Shown here: piece by piece, positions 38,894-46,162 of the stretch
Layout of the letters: each line of letters begins with the position of its first letter
Position numbering within the stretch: the stretch's first letter is position 1
Source: JAGOUB01 sp964648045
GTDB lineage: Bacteria; Patescibacteriota; Gracilibacteria; Peribacterales; Peribacteraceae
Assembly: GCA_964648045.1 (NCBI GenBank)
Contig: CAZYNU010000005.1
Location: 1-48,337, forward strand
DNA length: 48,337 nucleotides
Direction of reading: 5' to 3'
Position numbers and translations under genes: made by a program
Notes under the pieces: generated by a model
What the model was told of the DNA's origin: nothing
What the model saw: only the letters and a program-made list of their open reading frames with translations
Databases searched by the model: none

Positions 38894-40018
38894 ATGGCCC
38901 TCCCCCAACTCCTCGTCGACGCTTCTAGCCCCGAAATCCGCGCGCGCACGGGCCTCACCGCGCCGGACGTGTTCCTGTACCTCAGAGATGCCGCTGGCAA
39001 TGACAGCGCCTACTTTGACGCCCGGGAATACGGCGTGCAGCAGGAGCGTCTCAAAGCGCTCGGCAGCAAGCTGAACCTCATCAAGCTGGAGCCGTATCTG
39101 GAGAAAGCGGAGACGATCGACGTGAAGGCCTCGCAGCAACAGCGAGCGCTCATCGCCATCCTGCGCGAGCAGGGCACCAAGGAGCTGGCTGTCTCGGCCG
39201 CACTCCCCTACGGCTGGGCCACCGCGCTCCAGGCCGCCGGCATCACGCTCTCCATCCACGACTTCGCGCGCGAGCAGCGCCACAAGACCGAGCAGCAGCT
39301 CGGCTTCATGGACAAGGCCCAGCGTGTAACCGAGGGCGCCTACGACCTCGTCCGCAAGATCCTGGCCGAGAGCACCATCGAGGGCTCCAAGATCATCCAC
39401 AACGGCAAGCCCCTGACGAGCGAGTGGGTGAAGTCGCAGGTGCAGCTCTACTTTATCGAGCGCAACTTCAGCAATCCCCACGGCATGATCGTCGCCTCGG
39501 GCGAGCAGGCCGCGCGCCCGCACGACGACGGCCACGGCGAACTCCTGGCCAACAGCACGATCATCGTCGACATCTTCCCGATGGATAACGCCACGGGCTA
39601 CTACGCCGACATGACGCGCACGTACGTGAAGGGCACCCCCTCCGCCGACGCGCTCGCCATCCACACGGCCGTGCAGGAAGTGCAGAAGATCGTCCTCGAC
39701 CAGATCCAGGTCGGCTCGGTCTGTGGCGACATCTACGCCCTCACCGTCGAGGAGTTCAAGAAGCGCGGCTTCGAGAGCGGCAGCGAGAAAGGCTTTATGC
39801 ACCGTACGGGCCACGGGCTCGGCCTCTCGGTCCACGAGGACCCCAGCCTCGGCAAAGGTTGGAGCGACAAAATGGAACCCGGCATGGTCACCACCGTCGA
39901 GCCCGGCCTCTACTACCCCGGCATCGGCGGCAGCCGCATCGAGGACGTGGTCGTCTTCCACCAAGATGGCCGCAAGGAAAACATCACCCGCTATCCCAGC
40001 GACCTCATCATCCCCTGA
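38894..40018 (+). CDS. M24-family metallopeptidase (Xaa-Pro aminopeptidase-like)
   Basis: The 374-residue enzyme has an N-terminal creatinase-like domain (residues 1-130) and a C-terminal pita-bread catalytic domain. The metal ligands are visible in order: two Asp in VDIFPMDNATGYYADMTRTY, a His in HRTGHGLGLSVHE, a Glu in VTTVEPGLYYPG, and a Glu in GSRIEDVVVF. Such enzymes remove an N-terminal residue before proline; the specificity here is not proven. The ATG is fixed by the -10 box. A cupin gene follows after 19 bp and is probably in the same operon. Confidence 0.92.
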   Translation: MALPQLLVDASSPEIRARTGLTAPDVFLYLRDAAGNDSAYFDAREYGVQQERLKALGSKLNLIKLEPYLEKAETIDVKASQQQRALIAILREQGTKELAVSAALPYGWATALQAAGITLSIHDFAREQRHKTEQQLGFMDKAQRVTEGAYDLVRKILAESTIEGSKIIHNGKPLTSEWVKSQVQLYFIERNFSNPHGMIVASGEQAARPHDDGHGELLANSTIIVDIFPMDNATGYYADMTRTYVKGTPSADALAIHTAVQEVQKIVLDQIQVGSVCGDIYALTVEEFKKRGFESGSEKGFMHRTGHGLGLSVHEDPSLGKGWSDKMEPGMVTTVEPGLYYPGIGGSRIEDVVVFHQDGRKENITRYPSDLIIP

Positions 40019-40037
40019 TTCCCCTTCCCCCACCCCC

Positions 40038-40385
40038 ATGTCGAACGTCTACTACCCCAAGGACCAAGCCAAGAAGTACAACATCGACGGCGGCGAGTGC
40101 TACCTCTACCCCGACTGCCCCACCGGCCGCCTCTCGTGCGCGTACGTCATCCAGGACGGCCGCTACCCCGTGCAGGGCCGCAAGGTGAACAAGACCTGCA
40201 CCGAGGCCATGTTCATCATCGACGGCGAATACACCATGAGCCTCGGCGACGAGACGCTGCAGCTGAAGGCCCACGACGTCGTCTACGTGACGCCCGGCAC
40301 GCCCTACTCCATGGAGGGCAAGGGCACGAGCTTCGTGTTCATCGAGCCCAAGTGGGACTCGGCCCAGAACGTGGCCGCCGACTGA
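40038..40385 (+). CDS. Cytoplasmic cupin, paralogue of the 36485 gene
   Basis: The 115-residue single-domain cupin has no signal sequence. CYLYPDCPTGRLSCAYVIQDG, then KTCTEAMFIIDGEYTMSLGD, and AHDVVYVTPGTPYSMEGKG follow the same order as in the anchored cupin 3.5 kb upstream, with about half of the residues identical. Both end in EPKWD-x-AQN. The classical His ligands are again missing. A pyrimidine-only tract (CCCCTTCCCCCACCCCC) precedes the ATG and no Shine-Dalgarno is visible. It is likely co-transcribed with the M24 peptidase, and a sugar or small-molecule binding role is conceivable but unproven. Confidence 0.82.
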   Translation: MSNVYYPKDQAKKYNIDGGECYLYPDCPTGRLSCAYVIQDGRYPVQGRKVNKTCTEAMFIIDGEYTMSLGDETLQLKAHDVVYVTPGTPYSMEGKGTSFVFIEPKWDSAQNVAAD

Positions 40386-40399
40386 AGCGCCCGCTCAAT

Positions 40400-40480
40400 A
40401 TGATCCACCCCATCTCCATGTTTGCGGCCCCCGCCTATCGCTTCTGTTTTCCGCAGGAGAGGCGTCGCCGCGTGAGCTGA
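40400..40480 (+). CDS. Putative aromatic leader peptide upstream of aroG
   Basis: This frame encodes up to 26 residues. From ATG 40418 it reads MFAAPAYRFCFPQERRRRVS, with Phe/Tyr at four of the first eleven positions. It lies between a -10-like TATGAT (40399-40404) and the terminator just before aroG. Peptides of this kind control aromatic-pathway operons through ribosome stalling. Its identity rests on position and composition only. Confidence 0.4.
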   Translation: MIHPISMFAAPAYRFCFPQERRRRVS

Positions 40481-40503
40481 CCGACCGAGTCACCTTCCCG
40501 CCG

Positions 40504-40538
40504 CGCACCCCTCTCCCAGCGAGACGGGTGCGTTTTTT
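40504..40538 (+). terminator. Terminator/attenuator before aroG
   Basis: CGCACCC and GGGTGCG pair around CTCTCCCAGCGAGAC and are followed by six T, ending 23 bp before the aroG ATG. CCTCTCC (40510-40516) inside it is exactly complementary to GGAGAGG (40456-40462) within the putative leader peptide, giving a possible antiterminator. Confidence 0.75.
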
Positions 40539-40561
40539 GTTTCCCTTTTTCTTCTCCTACC

Positions 40562-41581
40562 ATGCCCATCATCATCGAGAAATCATTGCCCACCGCGGAA
40601 AGCATCCACGACCGCTATCCCCTACTACCCGCGCACCGCGTGGCTGCGCACCGACTCGCCGTTAGCGAGATCTTGCACGGCAACGACCGCCGCAAACTGG
40701 CCGTCATCGGTCCCTGTTCCGCCTGGCCGATGGACGCCGTGCGCGAGTACGCCGACCGACTGGCGCGTCTGCAGGAAAAAGTGGCCAGCGAGGTGTTGCT
40801 GGTACTGCGCACGTACATCCAGAAACCGCGCACCGTTATCGGCTGGGCTGGGCCGCTCAACCAGCCGAATCCAGCTGCCGCGACCGATATCACCGCCGGC
40901 ATCGAGGAGTGCAGCCGCCTAATGTACGACGTCGGGCAACAATTACCCCTCGCCGACGAAATGCTCTTCACCCACAACGCCGACTACTTCTCGCAGCGCA
41001 TCAGTTATCTTGCCCTTGGTGCCCGCAGTGGCGAAGACATGGAGCATCGCTACGTGGCCTCCGGCATGGATATGCCAGTGGGCGTGAAGCATTCGACGGG
41101 CGGTGATATCCAAGCGGGCATCAATGGCGTCCGCAGCGTTCAGGCGCCGCACGTCTTCGCCCATCATCAAAGCCAAGTACGCTCGCTCGGCAATCCGGAC
41201 GCCCATCTTATCCTCCGTGGCGGCGCCGGACGCTCCAACTACGACCCAGAGTCCATTGCTCGAGCCGGCAAGCTGCTTCGCGAACAAACGGCGCTGGCAG
41301 CGCTCATCGTGGACGCCAGCCACGACAACTCGATCGGCGGCCGCGGTAAGGACCCGCGCCTGCAGCATGTGGTCGTGGCCTCGGTTATGGAAGGCGTGCG
41401 ACGGCAATTCGCCGACTACGACGTGGTGAAGGGCTTCATGATCGAAAGCTTCATCAAGTCGGGCAAGCAGTCCGACAAAGGCCCTTACGATATGGGCGGC
41501 CTCTCCATCACCGATCCCTGCCTGGGCTGGGACGAGACCGAGGACCTCATCAAGCGCATGGCCGAGCTGAACGCCGCCTGA
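40562..41581 (+). CDS. 3-deoxy-7-phosphoheptulonate (DAHP) synthase, class I AroFGH type
   Basis: The 339-residue enzyme condenses phosphoenolpyruvate and erythrose 4-phosphate, the first step of aromatic amino acid synthesis. It shows KLAVIGPCSAWPMDAVREYA, YIQKPRTVIGWAGPLNQPNP, ALGARSGEDMEHRYVASGMD, PVGVKHSTGGDIQAGINGV, LRGGAGRSNY and ALIVDASHDNS, with the metal-binding Cys (GPCS), His and Asp of the family. Slightly shorter than the 350-residue proteobacterial forms. A pyrimidine tract precedes the ATG and an attenuator-like hairpin lies upstream. No other shikimate gene is in the window. AroF, AroG and AroH cannot be told apart, so no symbol is given. Confidence 0.94.
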   Translation: MPIIIEKSLPTAESIHDRYPLLPAHRVAAHRLAVSEILHGNDRRKLAVIGPCSAWPMDAVREYADRLARLQEKVASEVLLVLRTYIQKPRTVIGWAGPLNQPNPAAATDITAGIEECSRLMYDVGQQLPLADEMLFTHNADYFSQRISYLALGARSGEDMEHRYVASGMDMPVGVKHSTGGDIQAGINGVRSVQAPHVFAHHQSQVRSLGNPDAHLILRGGAGRSNYDPESIARAGKLLREQTALAALIVDASHDNSIGGRGKDPRLQHVVVASVMEGVRRQFADYDVVKGFMIESFIKSGKQSDKGPYDMGGLSITDPCLGWDETEDLIKRMAELNAA

Positions 41582-41584
41582 GCC

Positions 41585-42346
41585 TCAGGCCTGCTTCTGG
41601 CCGCAGCCGTCGGTCGCCTGGGCGCGCTTGCGCATGACCTCCTGGCGCCAGAGCTGGTAGTCCTGCAAATCCCCGAGCGAGGGCTTTAGGCGGTGGCGCT
41701 CCACCGCCTCGAGGTGCCCGAAGACGATGTCGAGCAGGCGCCTCTGCTGGGCTTCGCCCTGCGGTTCGGCCTTGGCGCCCTTGAGCACGTCGAGGAGATC
41801 GGACCGGATGTGGGGCAGGATCGGCTTGGACCAGGCGATCTGGCCGTTGTGCGGATCGTGCTCGATCAGGATCTGGCGAATGTGCTCAGCGGGATCGGCC
41901 GTCTGGAAGAAGCCCTGGAGAGCGTCGGAAATTCTGGCCGCTTCCTGGCTCAGGTCGGTACTGCCGGAGAGCGAGCCCACGACGCGGTCGGCCAGGCGGA
42001 GCTCCTCACTCATATGACTCCAACGATGGATGCGATGACGAGTGGCATTACGGAGGCCGTCGGCGCGCTGACTGGGAATAAGTAACGCTTTCGACTCATA
42101 GATGCCGGCCAGGTCGTTCGGCTTCAGGATGAAGAGGGCGTCCTCGATGACGCTCGGCGGCAGCGACAACCGCAGCTTGGTGGAGCGTACGAGTAGGAGA
42201 TGACGAATAAGGCCGTCGGGCGTGGGGTGCCCCACGATGCCGTGCCAATCGTTGTGGCGCTGTTCGTCGACAGTGGTGAGGTTGGTTGAATGGGACGAGC
42301 CGCCGTGCGATCGAGGCAGCCCGTGATGCTCATTGCGGGGAGACAC
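41585..42346 (-). CDS. HNH-like endonuclease-related protein
   Basis: The 253-residue protein starts SPRNEHHGLPRSHGGSSHST and continues NLTTVDEQRHNDWHGIVGH: two His, then Asn, then His, in the spacing of the HNH/beta-beta-alpha-metal fold. Classical zinc cysteines are absent. The rest is helical, with no second domain I recognise (EAARISDALQGFFQTADPAEH, later GDLQDYQLWRQEVMRKR). Related small HNH-like proteins of unknown role occur in CPR genomes. The GTG at 42346 is chosen because a promoter ends seven bases upstream; the frame extends to a TTG at 42382, which lies in the -35 box. It is convergent with aroG. Confidence 0.7.
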   Translation of the reverse strand: MSPRNEHHGLPRSHGGSSHSTNLTTVDEQRHNDWHGIVGHPTPDGLIRHLLLVRSTKLRLSLPPSVIEDALFILKPNDLAGIYESKALLIPSQRADGLRNATRHRIHRWSHMSEELRLADRVVGSLSGSTDLSQEAARISDALQGFFQTADPAEHIRQILIEHDPHNGQIAWSKPILPHIRSDLLDVLKGAKAEPQGEAQQRRLLDIVFGHLEAVERHRLKPSLGDLQDYQLWRQEVMRKRAQATDGCGQKQA

Positions 42347-42353
42347 CGCCCAC

Positions 42354-42382
42354 AGTAAAAACCTCCCCGTCCTTTCTAGCAA
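42354..42382 (-). promoter_or_regulatory. Leaderless promoter of the HNH-like gene
   Basis: On the minus strand TTGCTA (42382-42377), exactly 17 nt, TTTACT (42359-42354), then seven bases to GTG 42346. Confidence 0.75.
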
Positions 42383-42395
42383 CTTGATTCGAGAA

Positions 42396-42481
42396 TGGTG
42401 GGCCGAGAAGGATTTGCACCTTCGAAGGCAGAAGCCACCTGATTTACAGTCAGGCCCGTTTGACTGCTTCGGTATCGATCC
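42396..42481 (-). tRNA. tRNA-Tyr (anticodon GTA), atypical
   Basis: The anticodon arm CCTGA-CTGTAAA-TCAGG gives GTA, with a long variable arm and encoded CCA. Two features are unusual. The T loop is TGCAAAT where TTCAAAT is expected, so position 55 is G. The acceptor GGATCGA/TCGGCCC has one A-C mismatch and a G-U pair. It is the only tyrosine tRNA in the window. Confidence 0.85.
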
Positions 42482-42529
42482 TACGTCAAAAGAGGGGACG
42501 GCTCAATCCCCTTCTGCTAGGGTTATGGC

Positions 42530-42784
42530 ATGCAGAAACTCTGGTTCCGCGCAAAGCGCTACGGCTACGGCTGGACGCCCGCCACCTGGGAAGGCTGGCT
42601 CGTGACCCTGGCGGCCATCGCGCTCTACCTGCTGCCCTCGGCGGCCTTGACCGCCTGGTACCCCGACGACCTGCCGCCGGCCGCGCTGATCGGCTTCTTC
42701 GCCTGGATGACCGCGGTCTCGGTTACGCTCATCTGGATCGCCGCCAAGACGGGAGAACCGGCCCGCTGGCGCTGGGGAAAGTGA
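42530..42784 (+). CDS. Small two-helix membrane protein
   Basis: The 84-residue protein begins KLWFRAKRYGYGWTPATWEGW. Two membrane helices follow (LVTLAAIALYLLPSAALTAW and AALIGFFAWMTAVSVTLIWI), with a short Arg/Trp-rich tail. This basic-aromatic start plus two helices is a recurrent small-protein type in CPR and other bacteria, with no known function. TAGGGT with a preceding TGC ends six bases before the ATG, again a leaderless-type arrangement. It stands between tRNA-Tyr and the dNTPase gene. Confidence 0.75.
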   Translation: MQKLWFRAKRYGYGWTPATWEGWLVTLAAIALYLLPSAALTAWYPDDLPPAALIGFFAWMTAVSVTLIWIAAKTGEPARWRWGK

Positions 42785-42800
42785 ACGCCCAACCAGTTCG

Positions 42801-42829
42801 TTGCTCACCGTCGGCCGGGCTTCTATGCT
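42801..42829 (+). promoter_or_regulatory. Promoter of the dNTPase gene
   Basis: TTGCTC (42801-42806), 17 nt, TATGCT (42824-42829). The ATG at 42843 lies 13 bases after the -10 box, leaving a leader of about six bases. Confidence 0.7.
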
Positions 42830-42842
42830 GACGAACCCGCCC

Positions 42843-44087
42843 ATGCTCAACCGCCACTCGCTCATCGCCGCCCACGATTCCATCCTGCAACCCTACGCGG
42901 TAAAGCACGCGGACGGGCTCGGTCGCCTGTATGAGGAGAGCGGTAAGACGGACGACCTCCGCCTGCGCTTCGCCATCGACGTCGGCCGCATCGTCCACAG
43001 CAAGTTCTATCGGGACCTCGACGGCAAGGCGCAGGTCTACAGCGCGATGTCGGCACAGAAGCTCACCACCCGCGGCACGCACACCAGCGAAGTCGTCTTC
43101 CTCAGCCGCAGCCTGGCGCGCGGACTCGGCCTGAACGAAGATCTGGCCGAGGCGATCGCCGCCGGCCACGACCTGGGCCACCCGCCGTTCGGCCACAAGG
43201 GCGAGCAGGCGCTCAGCGCTTGGATGCTGCAGAACGGAGCTGAGACCGGATTTGAGCATAACCAGCAGACGCTGCGCATCGTCGAACTGCTGGCGGGCAA
43301 CCGCACCCAGCACCGCGGCCTCAACCTCAACCTCGAGACGCTGCACGGCCTCGACAAGCATGCCGCGCGCACGGAAGGCGACGGCCACACGCTGGAGGCA
43401 CAGATGGTAAACAAGGCCGACCGCATCTCGTACCTGCCGCGCGATATCGACGACGCGCTCCGCCTAGGTATCATCTCGCTAGCCGACTTGCGCTCGCAGA
43501 CGCTCGTAAACGAAGCCTTCGACGTGGGCGGGGCTAACGAGAACCGCATCTGCTCGCACCTCATCCACCTGCTGGCCAGCGACCTGCAGCAAGAGACGAC
43601 GCGACGCATTGCGGCGATGGGCATTGAGACCCTGGAGGACGTGCGCCACGCCACCGAGAAGATCGTCGAGTTCTCGCCCGAGCGCGCCGTCCAGGTTCGC
43701 GGGCTCGTCGAGTTCATGTACCAGATGATGTACACCTCGCAGGACGAGAAGGGCTACCGTCAGTCGGTGGGCGTAGTGATCGCAACGCTGGCGGACTACC
43801 TGCGCCGACATCCCTCCAAGGCCGTAAAACAATTTGAGCAGCTCTCGTGCCAAGAAACCCCAAAGCTCCGCCGATTAGAGGGTGTGAAGGACACCATCGC
43901 CTCCATGACCGACGCCGAGGCGCTCAAGGCCGTGCAGACGGGGCCAGGCATCGCCGACCGCCACGTGCGCCGCATTCAGACGATCTATGGCCGTAAGCCC
44001 AAGCGAACGACGGCCACAGCCAATGTCACGCACAACGACCACTACCGCAACGGAGCAAACGTGGACGATCCGCAGTCAACCGCCTGA
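42843..44087 (+). CDS. dGTPase-like deoxynucleoside triphosphate triphosphohydrolase (HD domain)
   Basis: The 414-residue enzyme carries the HD-domain metal site: RGTHTSEVVFLSRSLARGLG, then EAIAAGHDLGHPPFGHKGEQAL with the His-Asp pair, and MVNKADRISYLPRDIDDALR with a distal Asp. It hydrolyses dNTPs to deoxynucleosides and triphosphate, balancing nucleotide pools or limiting phage growth. GFEHNQQTLRIVELL also matches the family. The ATG at 42843 is chosen because the longer frame starts in the -35 box. The last 30 residues are low-complexity. Substrate choice (dGTP or broad) is not readable. Confidence 0.9.
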   Translation: MLNRHSLIAAHDSILQPYAVKHADGLGRLYEESGKTDDLRLRFAIDVGRIVHSKFYRDLDGKAQVYSAMSAQKLTTRGTHTSEVVFLSRSLARGLGLNEDLAEAIAAGHDLGHPPFGHKGEQALSAWMLQNGAETGFEHNQQTLRIVELLAGNRTQHRGLNLNLETLHGLDKHAARTEGDGHTLEAQMVNKADRISYLPRDIDDALRLGIISLADLRSQTLVNEAFDVGGANENRICSHLIHLLASDLQQETTRRIAAMGIETLEDVRHATEKIVEFSPERAVQVRGLVEFMYQMMYTSQDEKGYRQSVGVVIATLADYLRRHPSKAVKQFEQLSCQETPKLRRLEGVKDTIASMTDAEALKAVQTGPGIADRHVRRIQTIYGRKPKRTTATANVTHNDHYRNGANVDDPQSTA

Positions 44088-44100
44088 GGAGGCTATGTGC

Positions 44101-44445
44101 TTAGTGCGCGATGTAGCCCCACTCGCGCTGCCACTGCTGCATGTCGGCGATCTCTTTCTGCTGAGAGGTGAGGATGGCTTCGGCCAGCGCCTTGATTTCA
44201 GGATGCTTCGCGTTCGCGGCGGCGAGCTCGGCCATGTCCACCGCACCCTGGTGGTGCGGGATCATCATCTCCAGAAAAGCGGCGTCGAAGGCGTCGCCTG
44301 ATTTTCCCTCGAGCGCGTCCACCATCTGGTCCATCGTCACGTCGCCGTGGCCGCCCATATCATGATCCATCGCCATGTCTTGGCCGCCGGTACAGGCAGC
44401 GAGCAGGAGGAGCGGAGCGAGCAGGAGCAAGCGAGACGAGTGCAT
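44101..44445 (-). CDS. DUF305 lipoprotein
   Basis: The 114-residue protein has a lipobox (LLLLAACTGG, Cys near residue 19), then a Met/His/Asp-rich stretch (DMAMDHDMGGHGDV). A DUF305 helical core follows, with the signature FLEMMIPHHQGAVDMAELA. DUF305 proteins are thought to bind metals (often copper) in the envelope. I chose ATG 44445, which sits right before the signal; an upstream in-frame ATG at 44523 lies beyond the promoter. The promoter TTGCCC-17 nt-TAGGCT lies upstream, and a pyrimidine tract precedes the ATG. Confidence 0.88.
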   Translation of the reverse strand: MHSSRLLLLAPLLLLAACTGGQDMAMDHDMGGHGDVTMDQMVDALEGKSGDAFDAAFLEMMIPHHQGAVDMAELAAANAKHPEIKALAEAILTSQQKEIADMQQWQREWGYIAH

Positions 44446-44537
44446 GAACGAGGGGGAAAAAGGATGTCTCCAGCCTAGTCCCGCGCGCAAAACCGGGCAA
44501 TGCGCTAGCATGGAGGCATTCATTCCCCTCCCTTCCC

Positions 44538-44945
44538 ATGTCCTTCACGCACCTGACGGTCCTCGGCACGGTCGCCTCAGCCTTGGCGATGTGGTTCTTT
44601 GGCGCTCTCTGGTACTCCCCCGTCGCCTTCGGTCCAGCCTGGATGAAGAGCGTCGGCCTCTCGAAGGAGAAGCTATCCGCCAACGCCCAGAACGCAATGT
44701 GGGAAGGCGCGATCGTCTCGTTCGTGCAGGCAGTGGCACTCGGCGTACTGCTCTCACTCTTCCACCCCGCCTCCCTACAAGAGGCACTCGAAATCTGCCT
44801 AGCCGCTTGGGTGGCTTTACAATTACCAATCTGGCTCCAGCAACGCATCTACGAACAGCGCCCGTTGGAGCTGCTGCTCATCAGTGGCGGCTACGGCCTC
44901 GTCTCGATCTTGCTGGCCGGCGCGATCGTGCAGCTCTGCGCCTGA
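44538..44945 (+). CDS. DUF1761 membrane protein
   Basis: The 135-residue protein has four membrane helices and the DUF1761 opening: VLGTVASALAMWFFGALWYSPVAFGPAWMKS. Three further helices follow (GAIVSFVQAVALGVLLSLF, CLAAWVALQLPIWLQQ, LLISGGYGLVSILLAGAIV). Function unknown. It is divergent from the DUF305 gene, with a short shared upstream region. A pyrimidine tract (CCCCTCCCTTCCC) precedes the ATG, with no Shine-Dalgarno. Its stop is one base from the convergent MacB-type permease. Confidence 0.85.
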   Translation: MSFTHLTVLGTVASALAMWFFGALWYSPVAFGPAWMKSVGLSKEKLSANAQNAMWEGAIVSFVQAVALGVLLSLFHPASLQEALEICLAAWVALQLPIWLQQRIYEQRPLELLLISGGYGLVSILLAGAIVQLCA

Positions 44946-44946
44946 C

Positions 44947-46161
44947 TCACTCGTAACGCAGCGCCTCCATGGGACTCAGCATCGCCGCCCGGCGCGCCGG
45001 GTAGAGGCCGAAGATGAGGCCAGTACCGATCGCCATCGCCGCGGCAATGAGGATGGCCGACGGCGAGAGAATGAACGGGAACGGCCCAAGGAACTTCTCC
45101 GCCACCTTGGCCATCATCCAGCCAATTCCCGCGCCGCCCACGATGCCAATGGCACCACCACTTAAGGTGAGTGAGACGGCCTCAAAGAGGAACTGACGCA
45201 GAATATCGCGGCGCATGGCCCCAACGGCCTTGCGCAGACCGATCTCGCGCGTTCGTTCTGTGACGGTCACGAGCATGATGTTCATGATGCCGATGCCGCC
45301 GACAAGCAGTGAGATGCCAGCCACGAGCGAAAGGAAGATGGTAAGCCCAAGCGTGACCGTGCCGATGACGCCCGTCGTTTGTTCGGCACTACGGACCAAA
45401 AAGTCATCTTTATCCGGATCATTCTCGTCGTTCTTGATGCGGTGCTGTTGACGTAGAAGCGTGGTCACGTCCTGCGTGGCCAACTCGGCGTCGCCGATGC
45501 TCTTGAAAAGCATGTAGGTCAAATGCTTTTGACCGGTCTGCGCTCGGGCGGTTGAGAACGGCACGAAAGCCGACGAGTCCATCTGCGCCAGTAAAGCGGA
45601 GCCCGTCGTTTGTAGAACACCGACGACGGTGTACGAATTTTCTCCAACCGTCACGCGCTGGCCGACGGGCTCACTGTTACCGAAGAGGTCTTCTGCCGTC
45701 TGAGAGCCAATCACCACCACCGAGCGCGCGCCGGTCTCGTCGGCTTGGTCGAGCAGACGCCCGCGCTCAAGTTTCAGGGCATAATTTTCGATCAAGTTCG
45801 GATACGCGCCGAATGTGAGCGGCTTCACCTCTTCCTTTCCGTAACTCATGGGCTGCGACAACAAAATCACCGGCGTCCCACGTTCGACGGTAGAAAGCTG
45901 CGAGATGGCCTCGAAGTCATCAAAGGTGAGACTGGTGAGGTCGCCGCCGAATTTCTCGAGCCCCTGAGGCATGATCTCGAGCGTGTTGGTACCCACGCTC
46001 TCCACCTGGCTGATGATGTAATTCTGAAAACTCGCGCCCATCGAGACCATCAGCACCACCGACCCCACGCCGATGATGATGCCGAGCGTGGTCAGCAGCG
46101 ACCGCGTCACGTTGGCCGTGATGCCCTTGAGTGCGGTGGTAAGGGTGTCTTGAAGCAGCAT
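44947..46161 (-). CDS. MacB-type ABC permease (FtsX-like), second copy
   Basis: The 404-residue membrane protein has an N-terminal helix (VTRSLLTTLGIIIGVGSVVLM), a periplasmic MacB_PCD domain of about 220 residues, and three C-terminal helices of the FtsX domain with LVTVTERTREIGLRKAVGAMRRDI. Such permeases form export or mechanotransmission complexes that move substrates to a MacA-type adaptor. It starts one base after the stop of the preceding permease, a paralogue, so a heterodimer is likely. The ATG at 46161 was chosen; an extension to 46206 overlaps that upstream gene. Confidence 0.93.
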   Translation of the reverse strand: MLLQDTLTTALKGITANVTRSLLTTLGIIIGVGSVVLMVSMGASFQNYIISQVESVGTNTLEIMPQGLEKFGGDLTSLTFDDFEAISQLSTVERGTPVILLSQPMSYGKEEVKPLTFGAYPNLIENYALKLERGRLLDQADETGARSVVVIGSQTAEDLFGNSEPVGQRVTVGENSYTVVGVLQTTGSALLAQMDSSAFVPFSTARAQTGQKHLTYMLFKSIGDAELATQDVTTLLRQQHRIKNDENDPDKDDFLVRSAEQTTGVIGTVTLGLTIFLSLVAGISLLVGGIGIMNIMLVTVTERTREIGLRKAVGAMRRDILRQFLFEAVSLTLSGGAIGIVGGAGIGWMMAKVAEKFLGPFPFILSPSAILIAAAMAIGTGLIFGLYPARRAAMLSPMEALRYE

Positions 46162-46162
46162 C

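Noticed and set aside
38879..40039. 386-codon minus-strand frame
   Set aside because: It lies opposite the M24 peptidase, which has all five metal ligands.
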